A stretch of DNA of 64,000 bases from Nocardia terpenica. GTDB lineage: Bacteria; Actinomycetota; Actinomycetes; Mycobacteriales; Mycobacteriaceae. The stretch is taken from NCBI RefSeq assembly GCF_013186535.1, contig NZ_JABMCZ010000005.1, positions 496,001-560,000 of the forward strand, given 5' to 3'. The notes below the pieces were generated by a model, which saw nothing but the letters and a program-made list of their open reading frames with translations, was not told the DNA's origin and did no database searches. Positions 44,844 to 53,664 of this stretch are shown one piece after another. Position 1 is the stretch's first letter; each line of letters begins with the position of its first letter. The position numbers were made by a program, and so were the translations under genes.

Positions 44844-46069
44844 CGGCGGCGCGCGAATTCCGGTGCGTGCTCGGGCAATACGCCGCGCGCCACCAGGTAC
44901 GGCGGCAGGTCGCGGATGAGCGGCAGCCGCCGGAACACCCGCAGCCCCAGCGGCGGATCCTCGACGGAGGCGACGTCCAGCTCGCCCGCCACCGCCGGAG
45001 CGACGAACCGCGCGTGCAGAACTCGCTGCATGCCCTGGATGACCATCGTCGGCACGATCCGGCGGCGTTGCACGCGAGCCAGATCGGCGGTGGTCACCCG
45101 GGCGGCCAGCAGCGCCGGGGCGAGAATGCGCGCGGCGGCGACCGCGTCCTGCACGGCGAGATTGATGCCGACCCCGCCGACCGGCGACATGGCGTGCGCG
45201 GCGTCGCCGATGCACAGCAGCCCGTCGACATACCAGCGGTCGAGGCGATCGAGCTTCACGTCGAGCAGCTTCACGTCGCCCCAGTCGCGCACGGCGTCGG
45301 CGCGGTCGGCCAGCCACGGCACGATCTCGGCCAGGCTCGCCATGATCACGCCGACCGGCTGCTGCCGCAGCTCCGCATCGGTGCCCTTGCCGATCAGCGT
45401 CGCGGACTGCCAGTAGTCGCCGCGGTCGAACATGATCGCCACCCGCCGCGCGGCCACCGCGCCGAGTATCCCGGCGGGATCGGTGTCGTTGCGGGGAATC
45501 CGGAACCACCACACGTCGAACGGCGTCGCCCAGCTGTGCGAGCTCAGCCCGGCCGCCGCCCGCAAGGTGGAGGCGCGGCCGTCGCACGCGACCGTGAGCT
45601 CGGCCCGAATCTCGCCCGTCTCACCATCTTTCGTCCGGTAACGGACACCGACCACGCGGCCGGACTCGCGCACCAGGTCGGTCGCCTCGGTGTTCATCAG
45701 CACCCGGAAGGTGGGTTCGGCATCGGCGGCGCGGACCAGCAGGTCGAGCAGATCCCACTGGGGCACCATCGCGACGTACTTGTGCGGGCCGGGCAGGTGA
45801 TCCAGGTTCGCGAAGGTGAACATGCCGCCGCGCAACGGCAGCTGCACCGAGGTCACCTTGCGCTGCGGCAGTTTCGCGAACTGCTCCCCCAGGCCGAGCT
45901 CGTCGAGCAGGTCGATGGTGGTGGGATGCACGGTGTCGCCGCGGAAGTCGCGCAGGAAGTCGCCGTGTTTCTCCAGCACCGTCACTTCGACGCCCGCGCG
46001 GGCCAGCAACAGCCCCAACACGATTCCGGCCGGACCACCGCCGGCGACGAGACAGGTCGTACGCTCCAT
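44840..46069 (-). CDS. FAD-dependent monooxygenase, PHBH type
   Basis: 409-residue flavoprotein hydroxylase. The dinucleotide fold is VAGGGPAGIVLGLLLARAGV, and the second FAD motif is LLCIGDAAHAMSPVGGVGINLAVQDA. Family members hydroxylate aromatic substrates or polyketides with NAD(P)H. The start is fixed by GGAGGTG about six bases upstream. No clear partner genes; next upstream on the same strand is the DUF4334 protein, 78 bases away, so they might be co-transcribed. Confidence 0.88.
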   Translation of the reverse strand: MERTTCLVAGGGPAGIVLGLLLARAGVEVTVLEKHGDFLRDFRGDTVHPTTIDLLDELGLGEQFAKLPQRKVTSVQLPLRGGMFTFANLDHLPGPHKYVAMVPQWDLLDLLVRAADAEPTFRVLMNTEATDLVRESGRVVGVRYRTKDGETGEIRAELTVACDGRASTLRAAAGLSSHSWATPFDVWWFRIPRNDTDPAGILGAVAARRVAIMFDRGDYWQSATLIGKGTDAELRQQPVGVIMASLAEIVPWLADRADAVRDWGDVKLLDVKLDRLDRWYVDGLLCIGDAAHAMSPVGGVGINLAVQDAVAAARILAPALLAARVTTADLARVQRRRIVPTMVIQGMQRVLHARFVAPAVAGELDVASVEDPPLGLRVFRRLPLIRDLPPYLVARGVLPEHAPEFARRR

Positions 46070-46147
46070 CGGACACCTCCGAGGCCGGATCGGGAAACCA
46101 CCGGACGCCATCGATGCTAGGCCGCCGACCCGGCCCGGAGGGGCCTT

Positions 46148-46705
46148 TCAGGAGCGGTCGCGGCGCAGCACGAAGAAGTACGGGTCCCGCATGCCGCGCA
46201 TGTCCATCACGCCGAGCAGGGTCTCGTCATCGACCAGGCGGAACACGTCGATGATGGGCAGGTGGTCGTAAATCATTGCCGCGCCGACCTTTCCGCGGAA
46301 CTCCAGGTTGCGCAGGCGGGCCCGCGGCGCGCGGGTGCGCAGGATCGGGCGCAGCACCGGCAGCAGGGTGCGGGCCAGCCGCACGCCCGACTGCGGGACG
46401 CGGCCCGCCAGGACCAGCGGGACGCGGCGGGGATCGATCGGGAACACCGCGCCGTCCGCGCCCGCGAACAGCAGCGGCTGCACGACCTCGGCCGAGTCGA
46501 ACTGCTTTCCGTACCAACCGGATTCGACCAGCACCCCGGCCCACGGATGTCCGGTGTCGAGTTCGTCGCCGCCCCAGCGCCCGGTGGTGATCTCGTCGAC
46601 GCGGACCGCGGGCAGGCTGTCGAACAGCTCCCACGCCTGCCCCGGGGTGCAACCGCCGAACCGCAGTTCGCGCAACCGTGCCGTGGGCGTATCGGTGCCG
46701 GTCAT
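46148..46705 (-). CDS. GXWXG / DUF4334 domain protein
   Basis: 185-residue soluble protein. The first half has the GXWXG-type motif TGRWGGDELD preceded by FDSLPAVRVDEI; the second half matches the DUF4334 pattern RLRNLEFRGKVGAAMIYDHLPIIDVFR and GVMDMRG. The fold is thought to be lipocalin-like and may bind a small ligand. The ATG has GAGGAGG six bases upstream. Function is not established; it is upstream of the FAD monooxygenase on the same strand. Confidence 0.82.
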   Translation of the reverse strand: MTGTDTPTARLRELRFGGCTPGQAWELFDSLPAVRVDEITTGRWGGDELDTGHPWAGVLVESGWYGKQFDSAEVVQPLLFAGADGAVFPIDPRRVPLVLAGRVPQSGVRLARTLLPVLRPILRTRAPRARLRNLEFRGKVGAAMIYDHLPIIDVFRLVDDETLLGVMDMRGMRDPYFFVLRRDRS

Positions 46706-46956
46706 CCCGTCCTCCTCGACATGCGAACGAAAGACATATTTCCGTGACGATATCTCACCCCGGGCCGCCTCGACGTGATCCACGCCACTTCGCTCGGCGC
46801 TAGACCTGAACTGCAGTTGAGGAAGCAGGATGGTTACCGTCACGCCGTGACACCCGATCCCCCGGGCCGCAGGAGGTCCGGGTGCGCCCCCGCCGGTTTC
46901 CGTACACCCCCGGCGGGGGCGCATACAGTTCGATTCGCGTCATTAGGCTGGGAGTC

Positions 46957-48087
46957 GTGCAGACCAGCCTGCAGGCACATGTGGTGGCCGCCAACGCTCT
47001 CACCGGGCGCTGGTGCGCCGCGGCGGGCAGCGGCGATTTCGTCCTGTCCGGATGTGGCGCGTGGCCGCTGCTGGCCCTGCTCGCCGACGCCGCGGCCGGG
47101 CCGGGCCGCGCGGAACTGGCTGCGGCCGTGGGACTCCCGGCCGACGAGGCGCGCGCCGCGGCCGTGCGCCTGCTCACCGATATCGAGGCGGCCGACACCG
47201 TCGCCGCCGCGCTGGGCGTGTGGGTACGCCGCGATATCGCGCTGCGCGAGCGGTGGGTGCGCGCGCTGCCCGCCGACACCGTGGGCACCCTCACCGGGCA
47301 GGCGGATCTCGATGCGTGGGCGAGCGGGCACACCGGCGGGCTCATCGACCGCTTCCCGCTGACCGTCACCCCCGACACGCTGCTCACCCTGGCCACCGCC
47401 GTCGTCGCCAAGACCGCGTGGCGCGAGCCGTTCCACGACGATGTCCTCGAACCGCAGGACGGCCCCTGGCGCGGGCATCGCGGACCGGGGCTGTTCCGGC
47501 ACTCGCGCGGCCTCGGCGACGCCTCGATCCTGCGCGGTGGCGTGCCGGTGACGCGCATCGATGTCCGCGGCGGCGGCGATCTGGATGTCCATCTGCTACT
47601 CGGCGAGGCGGACCCGGGCGAGGTGCTCGGCATCGGGCTGGGCGCGCTCGACGGTTCGGTGGAGGCCAGGACCGATCTGCCCATCGGCACCCGGGGGCCG
47701 GGCCTGATCGTCCGGGAGACCCGGGCCGTCGCCGACACGGTACGACTCGCGGTGCCGCCGTTCGCCATTCGCAGCTCACACGACCTCCTGAGCCTGCCCG
47801 CCGTCTTCGGTCTGTCCGACACGGCGCGCTCCGGCGGCTTCCCGGCCATCTCCGACACGCCCCTGCGCGTGGATCGAGCGGCCCAGCAGGCCCTGGCCCG
47901 CTTCACCCGCGAGGGTTTCGAAGCCGCCGCGGTCACGGCCGTCCAGATGGTCCGAGCCGCCCTGGCCCACCCCCGCCCGGCCGTGGAAATCTCGGCAACC
48001 TTCGACCGCCCCTTCGGCTTCCTCGCCGTCCATCGACCGACCGGCCTGGTGATCGTCGCGGGATGGGTGGCGACACCTCCGCTGTGA
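46957..48087 (+). CDS. Serpin-family protein
   Basis: 376-residue protein with serpin features: the core strand region TLATAVVAKTAWREPF (compare LVNAIYFKGTWEKPF of classical serpins), the reactive-loop hinge REGFEAAAVTAVQM around residues 318-331, and the C-terminal FDRPFGFLAVHRPTGLVIVAG (from Phe349). The Ala-rich hinge suggests that loop insertion, and so inhibition, may still be possible, although Phe at the P14-like position is unusual. No signal peptide is seen, so it may act in the cytoplasm or exit by another route. GTG start; TAGGCT seven bases upstream suggests a leaderless mRNA. Confidence 0.78.
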   Translation: MQTSLQAHVVAANALTGRWCAAAGSGDFVLSGCGAWPLLALLADAAAGPGRAELAAAVGLPADEARAAAVRLLTDIEAADTVAAALGVWVRRDIALRERWVRALPADTVGTLTGQADLDAWASGHTGGLIDRFPLTVTPDTLLTLATAVVAKTAWREPFHDDVLEPQDGPWRGHRGPGLFRHSRGLGDASILRGGVPVTRIDVRGGGDLDVHLLLGEADPGEVLGIGLGALDGSVEARTDLPIGTRGPGLIVRETRAVADTVRLAVPPFAIRSSHDLLSLPAVFGLSDTARSGGFPAISDTPLRVDRAAQQALARFTREGFEAAAVTAVQMVRAALAHPRPAVEISATFDRPFGFLAVHRPTGLVIVAGWVATPPL

Positions 48088-48197
48088 AAGATCGCGTCCG
48101 GTGAGATCGCGGCCCGGCGGGTGGTCGCATATCGGACTTCCGGACGGGTCCGCGGCGACCGAGCAGCTACGGATCGGTCTGCTGACATGATGGTGGC

Positions 48198-49442
48198 GTG
48201 GTCGAGCAGGTCGAGGAGCAGCCGGAAGTCGGTGACGCGGGCCCGAAACCGGCGTGGCGGCCGAGCCTGCTGGATTGGGTTCGGGTGGGGTTGCTGGTCG
48301 GTGGGTTGCTGTGTGTGGCAACCGGATTGCTGCCGCGGGCGGAGGCCGCGGCGAATATGCGGCGGATCGGGCCGCTGCTGCTGTTTCTGGGCAGTGTGAT
48401 CGTGCTGGCGCATCTGGCCCGGCGGGCGCGGGTGTTCGACGTCATCGCGCATCGGGTGGCCATCGTGGGGCGCGGCAACTATGCGGCACTGTTCGTGCTG
48501 TGCGTGCTGTTCGCCGCGGCGACCACGGCGGTGCTCAATCTGGATACGACCGCGGTGCTGCTCACCCCGGTCATGCTGGCGCTGGCCGGGCCCGCGCGCA
48601 TCGCCCCGCTGCCGCTGGCGATGACGACGCTGTGGCTGGCCAATACCGCGAGCCTGCTGCTGCCGGTGTCCAATCTCACCAACCTGCTGGCGGCGAATCG
48701 GGTCGGGCTGGACGGCACCGGATTCGCGGCGCGCCTGTGGCTGCCGCAGCTGGCGTCGATCGTGGTGACCATGGCTTGCCTGTGGGTGTGGTACTGGCGG
48801 CGACGCCGACGCGGCGCGGACCGGTACCTGCCCCCGCGGCCGGTGCGGCCCGCGAACGGACGTGAGCGGGCGCTGCTGTACACGACCGCGGCGGCCTGCC
48901 TGCTGTTCATTGCCGCGATTCCGGTCGTCGGCGACCGGATCGGGCTCGCCGCCACCGTCGCCGCGGCGGTCGCCGTGGCGGCCTTCGCGATTCTCGATCG
49001 CGCGGCGCTGCGCTGGTCGCTGATTCCGTGGCAGCTGCTGATCTTCGTGATCGGCCTGTTCCTGGTGGTGCCGACGCTGGGCCGGTGGGGCCTGTCGGAT
49101 CTGATGCACGCGCTGATCGGCACCGATCCCGGTGCGGCCGGGGCATTCCGGGCCGCGGCCGCGGGAGCCGGGCTGGCCGATGTCGCCAACAATCTGCCCG
49201 CCTACACCGCCGGAGAGGCCGTCGTCCCCGTGGCGAATCGGAATCAGTTGCTGGCGTTGCTGATCGGCACCAATGTGGGATCGGTGGTCACGCCGTGGGC
49301 GTCGCTCGCCACGCTGCTGTGCCTGGAGTTCTGTCGCACCCACGGCGTCCGGGTGCCCATGCGCCGCTTCGTCGCGACCGGATTCGCGCTCGCGGTGACC
49401 GCCACGGCGGCCGCGGTCGGCGCGCTTCTACTCACCGGATAA
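48198..49442 (+). CDS. ArsB/SLC13-like membrane transporter
   Basis: 414-residue membrane protein of the ion transporter superfamily. It has about ten helices and the ArsB-like motifs LNLDTTAVLLTPVM, NTASLLLPVSNLTNLL, DVANNLPAYTA and GTNVGSVVTPWASLATLL. Such carriers expel arsenite or exchange anions. No ars regulator, reductase or ATPase is beside it, so arsenite as substrate is only one possibility. GTG start. It is convergent with nusB across a hairpin. Confidence 0.85.
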   Translation: MVEQVEEQPEVGDAGPKPAWRPSLLDWVRVGLLVGGLLCVATGLLPRAEAAANMRRIGPLLLFLGSVIVLAHLARRARVFDVIAHRVAIVGRGNYAALFVLCVLFAAATTAVLNLDTTAVLLTPVMLALAGPARIAPLPLAMTTLWLANTASLLLPVSNLTNLLAANRVGLDGTGFAARLWLPQLASIVVTMACLWVWYWRRRRRGADRYLPPRPVRPANGRERALLYTTAAACLLFIAAIPVVGDRIGLAATVAAAVAVAAFAILDRAALRWSLIPWQLLIFVIGLFLVVPTLGRWGLSDLMHALIGTDPGAAGAFRAAAAGAGLADVANNLPAYTAGEAVVPVANRNQLLALLIGTNVGSVVTPWASLATLLCLEFCRTHGVRVPMRRFVATGFALAVTATAAAVGALLLTG

Positions 49443-49444
49443 AC

Positions 49445-49486
49445 GACATCCGCCCGCCCCGACGATGGTCGGAGCGGGCGGACGTC
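49445..49486. terminator. Bidirectional terminator hairpin
   Basis: A 19-base stem with two mismatches (left arm 49445-49463 starting GACATCCGCCCGC, right arm 49468-49486) and a GATG loop lies in the 52 bases between the convergent ArsB-like and nusB stops. No long T-run follows on either side, which is common in high-GC actinobacteria. Confidence 0.7.
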
Positions 49487-49494
49487 CTGTGCGC

Positions 49495-50013
49495 TTACGC
49501 CTCGGGGTCGGAGCGGTCGGCGACGCGGGTGGCCGCGGCCGCGGCCCGGACCTGCGGGGCCACCTCGACCACGCGGCCGAGCACGCCGTTCACGAAACCC
49601 GGGGAGTCGTCGGTGGACAGCTCCTTGGCCAGCTCCACCGCCTCGTCGACGGCCACCACCGGCGGCACGTCGGTGGCGTGGAACAGCTCCCACACCGCCA
49701 CCCGCAGAATGGCGCGGTCCACGGCGGGCAGCCGGGGCAGCGTCCAGTCCTGCAGGTAGGACTCGATGGTGGCGTCGACCCGGTCCAGATCGTCGGCGAC
49801 GCCCTCGACCAGGGTGCCGGTGTAGGGGTTCACCGGCGCGACCTGCTCGTCGCGGACCGACAGCTGCACGCGCTCGGCGAGCAGCTCGGCCGGGTCGATA
49901 TCGCGGGCCTCGGCCTCGAACAGCAGGTCCACCGCGCGGCGGCGGGCCTTGTGCCGGGCTCCGAGCTTCTTGTACTGGGACTTCTTGTCCGCAGGCTGAT
50001 CCGCCACAGTCAC
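49495..50013 (-). CDS. nusB: Transcription antitermination factor NusB
   Basis: RNA-binding factor that, with NusE, supports antitermination in rRNA operons. The all-helical domain is clear: GARHKARRRAVDLLFEAEARD, LPRLPAVDRAILRVAVWEL, VVAVDEAVELAKELSTDDSPGFVNGVLG. A disordered Ala-rich tail ends the protein. The start is uncertain: GTG codons at 50031 (inside efp), 50013 and 50007 are in frame. The one four bases after the efp stop is chosen. Confidence 0.94.
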   Translation of the reverse strand: MTVADQPADKKSQYKKLGARHKARRRAVDLLFEAEARDIDPAELLAERVQLSVRDEQVAPVNPYTGTLVEGVADDLDRVDATIESYLQDWTLPRLPAVDRAILRVAVWELFHATDVPPVVAVDEAVELAKELSTDDSPGFVNGVLGRVVEVAPQVRAAAAATRVADRSDPEA

Positions 50014-50017
50014 CAGA

Positions 50018-50581
50018 TTAGGCGCTGACACGGCCGAGGTAGCTGCCGTCGCGCGAGTCGATCTTCAGCTTGTCACCCTGGTTGATGAACAGCGGAACCT
50101 GCACCTCGGCGCCGGTCTCCAGGGTGGCCGGCTTGGTGCCGGCGCTGGAGCGGTCGCCCTGCAGGCCCGGCTCGGTGTGGGTGACCTCGAGCTCGACGGT
50201 GACCGGGAGCTCCACGTAGAGCACCTCACCCTCGTGCGTCGCCACCTGCACCGACATGTTCTCCAGCAGGAACTTCTCGGCGCCGCCCAGCACCTGGCCG
50301 CTGATGTGGATCTGGTCGAAGGTGTCGCCGTCCATGAAGATGTAGTCCGACCCGTCGTGGTACAGGTAGGTCATGTCCCGGCGGTCGACGGTCGCGGTCT
50401 CGACCTTGACGCCCGCGTTGAACGTCTTGTCGACCACCTTGCCGGACAGCACGTTCTTCAGCTTGGTGCGCACGAAGGCGGGACCCTTACCCGGCTTCAC
50501 ATGCTGGAACTCGACGATCTGCTGGAGATTGCCGTCGATCTTCAGCACGAGGCCGTTCTTGAAGTCACTCGTGTCCGCCAC
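50018..50581 (-). CDS. efp: Elongation factor P
   Basis: Helps the ribosome form peptide bonds at Pro-Pro stretches. The 187-residue protein has the conserved loop HVKPGKGPAFVRTK, whose lysine enters the ribosome; in actinobacteria it is thought to work without beta-lysylation, and no epmA or epmB gene is seen here. The C-terminal signature VPLFINQGDKLKIDSRDGSYLGR is present. GTG start. Order pepQ-efp-nusB matches mycobacteria. Confidence 0.97.
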   Translation of the reverse strand: MADTSDFKNGLVLKIDGNLQQIVEFQHVKPGKGPAFVRTKLKNVLSGKVVDKTFNAGVKVETATVDRRDMTYLYHDGSDYIFMDGDTFDQIHISGQVLGGAEKFLLENMSVQVATHEGEVLYVELPVTVELEVTHTEPGLQGDRSSAGTKPATLETGAEVQVPLFINQGDKLKIDSRDGSYLGRVSA

Positions 50582-50615
50582 TGTCCTCGGGTCTCCTGTT
50601 CTCGGGCGACCGGCG

Positions 50616-51737
50616 TCAGTCGACGACGGTCAACTCTTTGCTGGTAAGCGTAAGCAGTTCGGGCCCCCCGTCGCGAACCACGAGCGTATCCTCGATTCGG
50701 ACTCCGCCGCGGCCGGGGAAATACACACCTGGCTCGACGGTTAACGCCACGCCTCCGAGGAGTGTACCCGTGCCCGTCTTGGCGAGCCCGGGCGCTTCGT
50801 GGATACGAAGGCCGACGCCGTGGCCGAGCCCGTGCACGAACAACTCCCCGTGGCCCGCGGCCTCGATCACCGAGCGCGCGGCGGCATCGACATCCGCGCA
50901 GGCCACACCCGGTTTCAGGGCCTCGCGACCGGCCTTCTGCGCGGCATACACCAGCTCGTACACCTCCCGCTGCCAGTCGCTGGGCTCGCCGAGCACCAGG
51001 GTGCGGGTCATGTCGGAGTGGTAGCCGCCGATCTTCGCGCCGAAGTCCAGTTTGACGAAGTCGCCCGCGGCCAGCACCGCGTCGGTGGGGCGGTGGTGCG
51101 GGACCGCGGAGTTCGCGCCGGTGGCGACGATGGTCTCGAAGGCGACCGCCTCGGCGCCGTGCTCGAACATCAACCATTCCAGCTCGCGCGCGACCTGCCG
51201 CTCGGTGCGACCCGGGCGTAACCCGCCGCGCTCGAGCAGGGTGGCCAGGGCGGCGTCGGCGGCGGCGCAGGCGGCCCGCAGCCGTTCGACCTCGTAGGCG
51301 TCCTTGACCAGCCGCAGCTGTTCGACCAGATGCGGCGCCGGGACCAGTTCCAGGCCGGTGCCCTGTTCGACGAAGGCGTGGTGCTCCTCGACGGTGACGA
51401 CGTGGCTCTCGAAGCCGACCCGCCCGGTCTGCCACTCCCCGGCCAGTTCGACGATGCGGCGCGCGCTGGCGCGGGCGATCTCAGCGCGCAGGTCCGGCAC
51501 CTGCTCGCCGACCTGGGTGATGTAGCGGCCGTCGGTGCAGATCACGGTGCGGTCCTCGGCGGTGTCCCACGAGTACACCAGCAGCGCCGCGTTGGACCCG
51601 GTGAAGCCGGTCAGGTACCTGATGTTGACCAGATCGGTTACCAGCAGGGCGTCGACCCCGTTCTCCACCAACAGGTTCCGCAGCGCGGCACGCCGGGCCG
51701 CGTAATCGGGGCGCGGGGCGCCGTGATCACCAGACAT
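50616..51737 (-). CDS. pepQ: Xaa-Pro aminopeptidase (M24 family)
   Basis: Cytoplasmic metallopeptidase acting on X-Pro bonds. The pita-bread domain holds all five metal ligands: Asp in KLDFGAKIGGYHSD (two Asp), His in HGLGHGVGLRIHEAP, Glu in LTVEPGVY and Glu in VRIEDTLVV. The N-terminal creatinase-like domain is present. The ATG start gives 373 residues, the usual size of the mycobacterial PepQ. It precedes efp by 34 bases; the pairing with EF-P, another proline-related factor, is conserved. Confidence 0.93.
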   Translation of the reverse strand: MSGDHGAPRPDYAARRAALRNLLVENGVDALLVTDLVNIRYLTGFTGSNAALLVYSWDTAEDRTVICTDGRYITQVGEQVPDLRAEIARASARRIVELAGEWQTGRVGFESHVVTVEEHHAFVEQGTGLELVPAPHLVEQLRLVKDAYEVERLRAACAAADAALATLLERGGLRPGRTERQVARELEWLMFEHGAEAVAFETIVATGANSAVPHHRPTDAVLAAGDFVKLDFGAKIGGYHSDMTRTLVLGEPSDWQREVYELVYAAQKAGREALKPGVACADVDAAARSVIEAAGHGELFVHGLGHGVGLRIHEAPGLAKTGTGTLLGGVALTVEPGVYFPGRGGVRIEDTLVVRDGGPELLTLTSKELTVVD

Positions 51738-51891
51738 GGATTCCACGCTACCGCTGCGGGGCCGCACCATGTCCATCCGTCTCGAAGATGTCGACCTGGT
51801 GGCGGGATTGCTACCCACTGCCTGTTCACACCTGTTGGAGTTGTCCACATTTCGTGATCGAGACTCCCACGGCGGCCGCGCGGGCATCACC

Positions 51892-52350
51892 ATGGTCGAC
51901 ATGACGGTCCTCGCCCTGCTCGTGCTGTTCGGCTGGTGTGCCGCGCTGAGCGTGGCCGATCTGCGGTGGCGGCGGCTGCCGAATCCGCTCACCCTCGGCG
52001 GGGCGGTGGCGATCCTCGGCTACGCGCTCGCGCACGGGCAGGGGGTAGCGGCCGCGGCGGGCGCGTTACTGCTGGCGGGGCCGTACCTGGTCGTGCATCT
52101 GGCCGCCCCGGCCGCGTGCGGGGCGGGCGATGTGAAGCTGGCCGTCGGCCTGGGCGCGGCGGCGGCGTGCGGGGGCGGCGGGGCGTGGGTGTGGGCGGCG
52201 CTGGCGGCCCCGGCGCTCACCGCGCTGCTCGGTGTCGTCGCGATCCTGGTGCGCACCTGCCGGATCCGCGCCGCGCCCGGCCCGAGCCCGCTGCCGCACG
52301 GGCCGTCGATGTGTCTGTCGACCCTGGTGGCCCTGCTGGTGGCGCGATGA
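51892..52350 (+). CDS. Prepilin peptidase, A24 family
   Basis: 152-residue membrane protease of the short TadV/CpaA-like type, lacking the methyltransferase domain. Catalytic Asp residues are in SVADLRWRRLPNPLT and the signature GAGDVKLAVGLG. Five or six hydrophobic helices are visible. It would cleave leader peptides of type IV pilin-like proteins, yet no pilin or tad gene is seen in this window. An ATG three codons later is an alternative start. It is divergent from pepQ. Confidence 0.88.
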   Translation: MVDMTVLALLVLFGWCAALSVADLRWRRLPNPLTLGGAVAILGYALAHGQGVAAAAGALLLAGPYLVVHLAAPAACGAGDVKLAVGLGAAAACGGGGAWVWAALAAPALTALLGVVAILVRTCRIRAAPGPSPLPHGPSMCLSTLVALLVAR

Positions 52351-52458
52351 CCGCCGGTCGCGGCGTCGTCCGTGGTCGCGCGCGAAATCGGCGGTCGTGG
52401 CACCCTCATGGTGGACCGCATGTCCGAGTACCCCTGCTGACGTGGAAAGATGGATGCC

Positions 52459-53664
52459 GTGCTGCGCTGGATTACTGCCGGAGAGTCCCATGGTCCCGCC
52501 CTCGTCGCGATCCTCGAGGGGATGGTGGCCGGAGTCGAGGTGACCTCCGCCGATATCGGTGCGCAGCTGGCGCGCCGCCGGCTCGGATACGGGCGCGGCG
52601 CGCGCATGAAGTTCGAGGCCGACCAGGTGACCGTGCTCGGCGGGGTCCGGCACGGCCGCACCATGGGCGGTCCGGTCGCCATCCAGATCGCAAACTCGGA
52701 GTGGCCCAAGTGGACCGAGGTCATGTCCGCCGATCCGGTCGACGAGGCCGAGCTCGCCGAGATGGCCCGCAATGCCCCGCTCACCCGGCCGCGCCCCGGG
52801 CACGCCGACTACTCGGGCATGCTCAAGTACGGCTTCGACGACGCCCGCCCGGTGCTCGAGCGCGCCAGCGCCCGCGAGACGGCCGCACGCGTCGCGGTGG
52901 GCACGGTGGCACGCAACTTCCTGCGCCAGGCGCTGGGCGTGGAGGTGGTCTCGCACGTGATCTCGATCGGAACCGCCCGCGCCGCAGCGGGTCTGGTGCC
53001 GACGGCCGCGGATCTGCCCGCCGTGGACGACAGCCCGGTGCGCGCCTTCGACTCCGAGGCCGAGGCGGCGATGATCGCCGAGATCGAGGCCGCCAAGAAG
53101 GACGGCGACACCCTCGGCGGCGTGGTGGAGGTCGTGATCGAGGGCCTGCCGGTCGGCCTGGGCTCGTTCACCAGCGGTGAGAATCGCCTCGACTCCCGGC
53201 TCGCGGGGGCACTCATGGGCATTCAGGCCATCAAGGGCGTCGAGGTCGGCGACGGTTTCGAGACCGCGCGCCGCCGCGGCAGCCAGGCCCACGACGAGAT
53301 GCGCCCCGGCCCCGACGGGGTGCTGCGCTCCACCAATCGGGCCGGGGGCCTCGAGGGCGGCATGACCAACGGCGAGCCGCTGCGGGTGCGAGCCGCCATG
53401 AAGCCGATCTCGACGGTGCCGCGGGCGCTGTCGACGGTCGATATGGCCACCGGCGACGAGGCCGTCGCCATCCATCAACGGTCGGACGTGTGCGCGGTGC
53501 CCGCCGCCGGGGTGGTCGCCGAGGCGATGGTGGCCCTGGTGGTCGCGCAGGCGACGCTGGAGAAGTTCGGCGGCGATTCGCTGCCGGAGACGGCCGACAA
53601 CATCACCAGCTACCTGAAACGGATCAACGCGCGCCCGCACATTCCGGGCACCGTCACCTCATGA
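52459..53664 (+). CDS. aroC: Chorismate synthase
   Basis: Last common step of aromatic synthesis: converts EPSP to chorismate with reduced FMN. The GTG start (MLRWITAGESHG) gives 401 residues, equal to M. tuberculosis AroC; an ATG nine bases earlier is possible. Signatures are GESHGPALVAILEGMVAG, RRLGYGRGARM, RPGHADYSGMLKYGFDDARPVLERASARETAARVA in pattern, and RSDVCAVPAAGVV. First of the coupled aroC-aroK-aroB operon. Confidence 0.97.
   Translation: MLRWITAGESHGPALVAILEGMVAGVEVTSADIGAQLARRRLGYGRGARMKFEADQVTVLGGVRHGRTMGGPVAIQIANSEWPKWTEVMSADPVDEAELAEMARNAPLTRPRPGHADYSGMLKYGFDDARPVLERASARETAARVAVGTVARNFLRQALGVEVVSHVISIGTARAAAGLVPTAADLPAVDDSPVRAFDSEAEAAMIAEIEAAKKDGDTLGGVVEVVIEGLPVGLGSFTSGENRLDSRLAGALMGIQAIKGVEVGDGFETARRRGSQAHDEMRPGPDGVLRSTNRAGGLEGGMTNGEPLRVRAAMKPISTVPRALSTVDMATGDEAVAIHQRSDVCAVPAAGVVAEAMVALVVAQATLEKFGGDSLPETADNITSYLKRINARPHIPGTVTS

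Noticed and set aside
48198..49442. Arsenic resistance operon
   Set aside because: Only an ArsB-like carrier is present, with no arsR, arsC or arsA gene beside it.
51841..51849. TTGTCCACA, a DnaA-box consensus
   Set aside because: Only one copy, no AT-rich unwinding region or dnaA/dnaN genes; not an origin.
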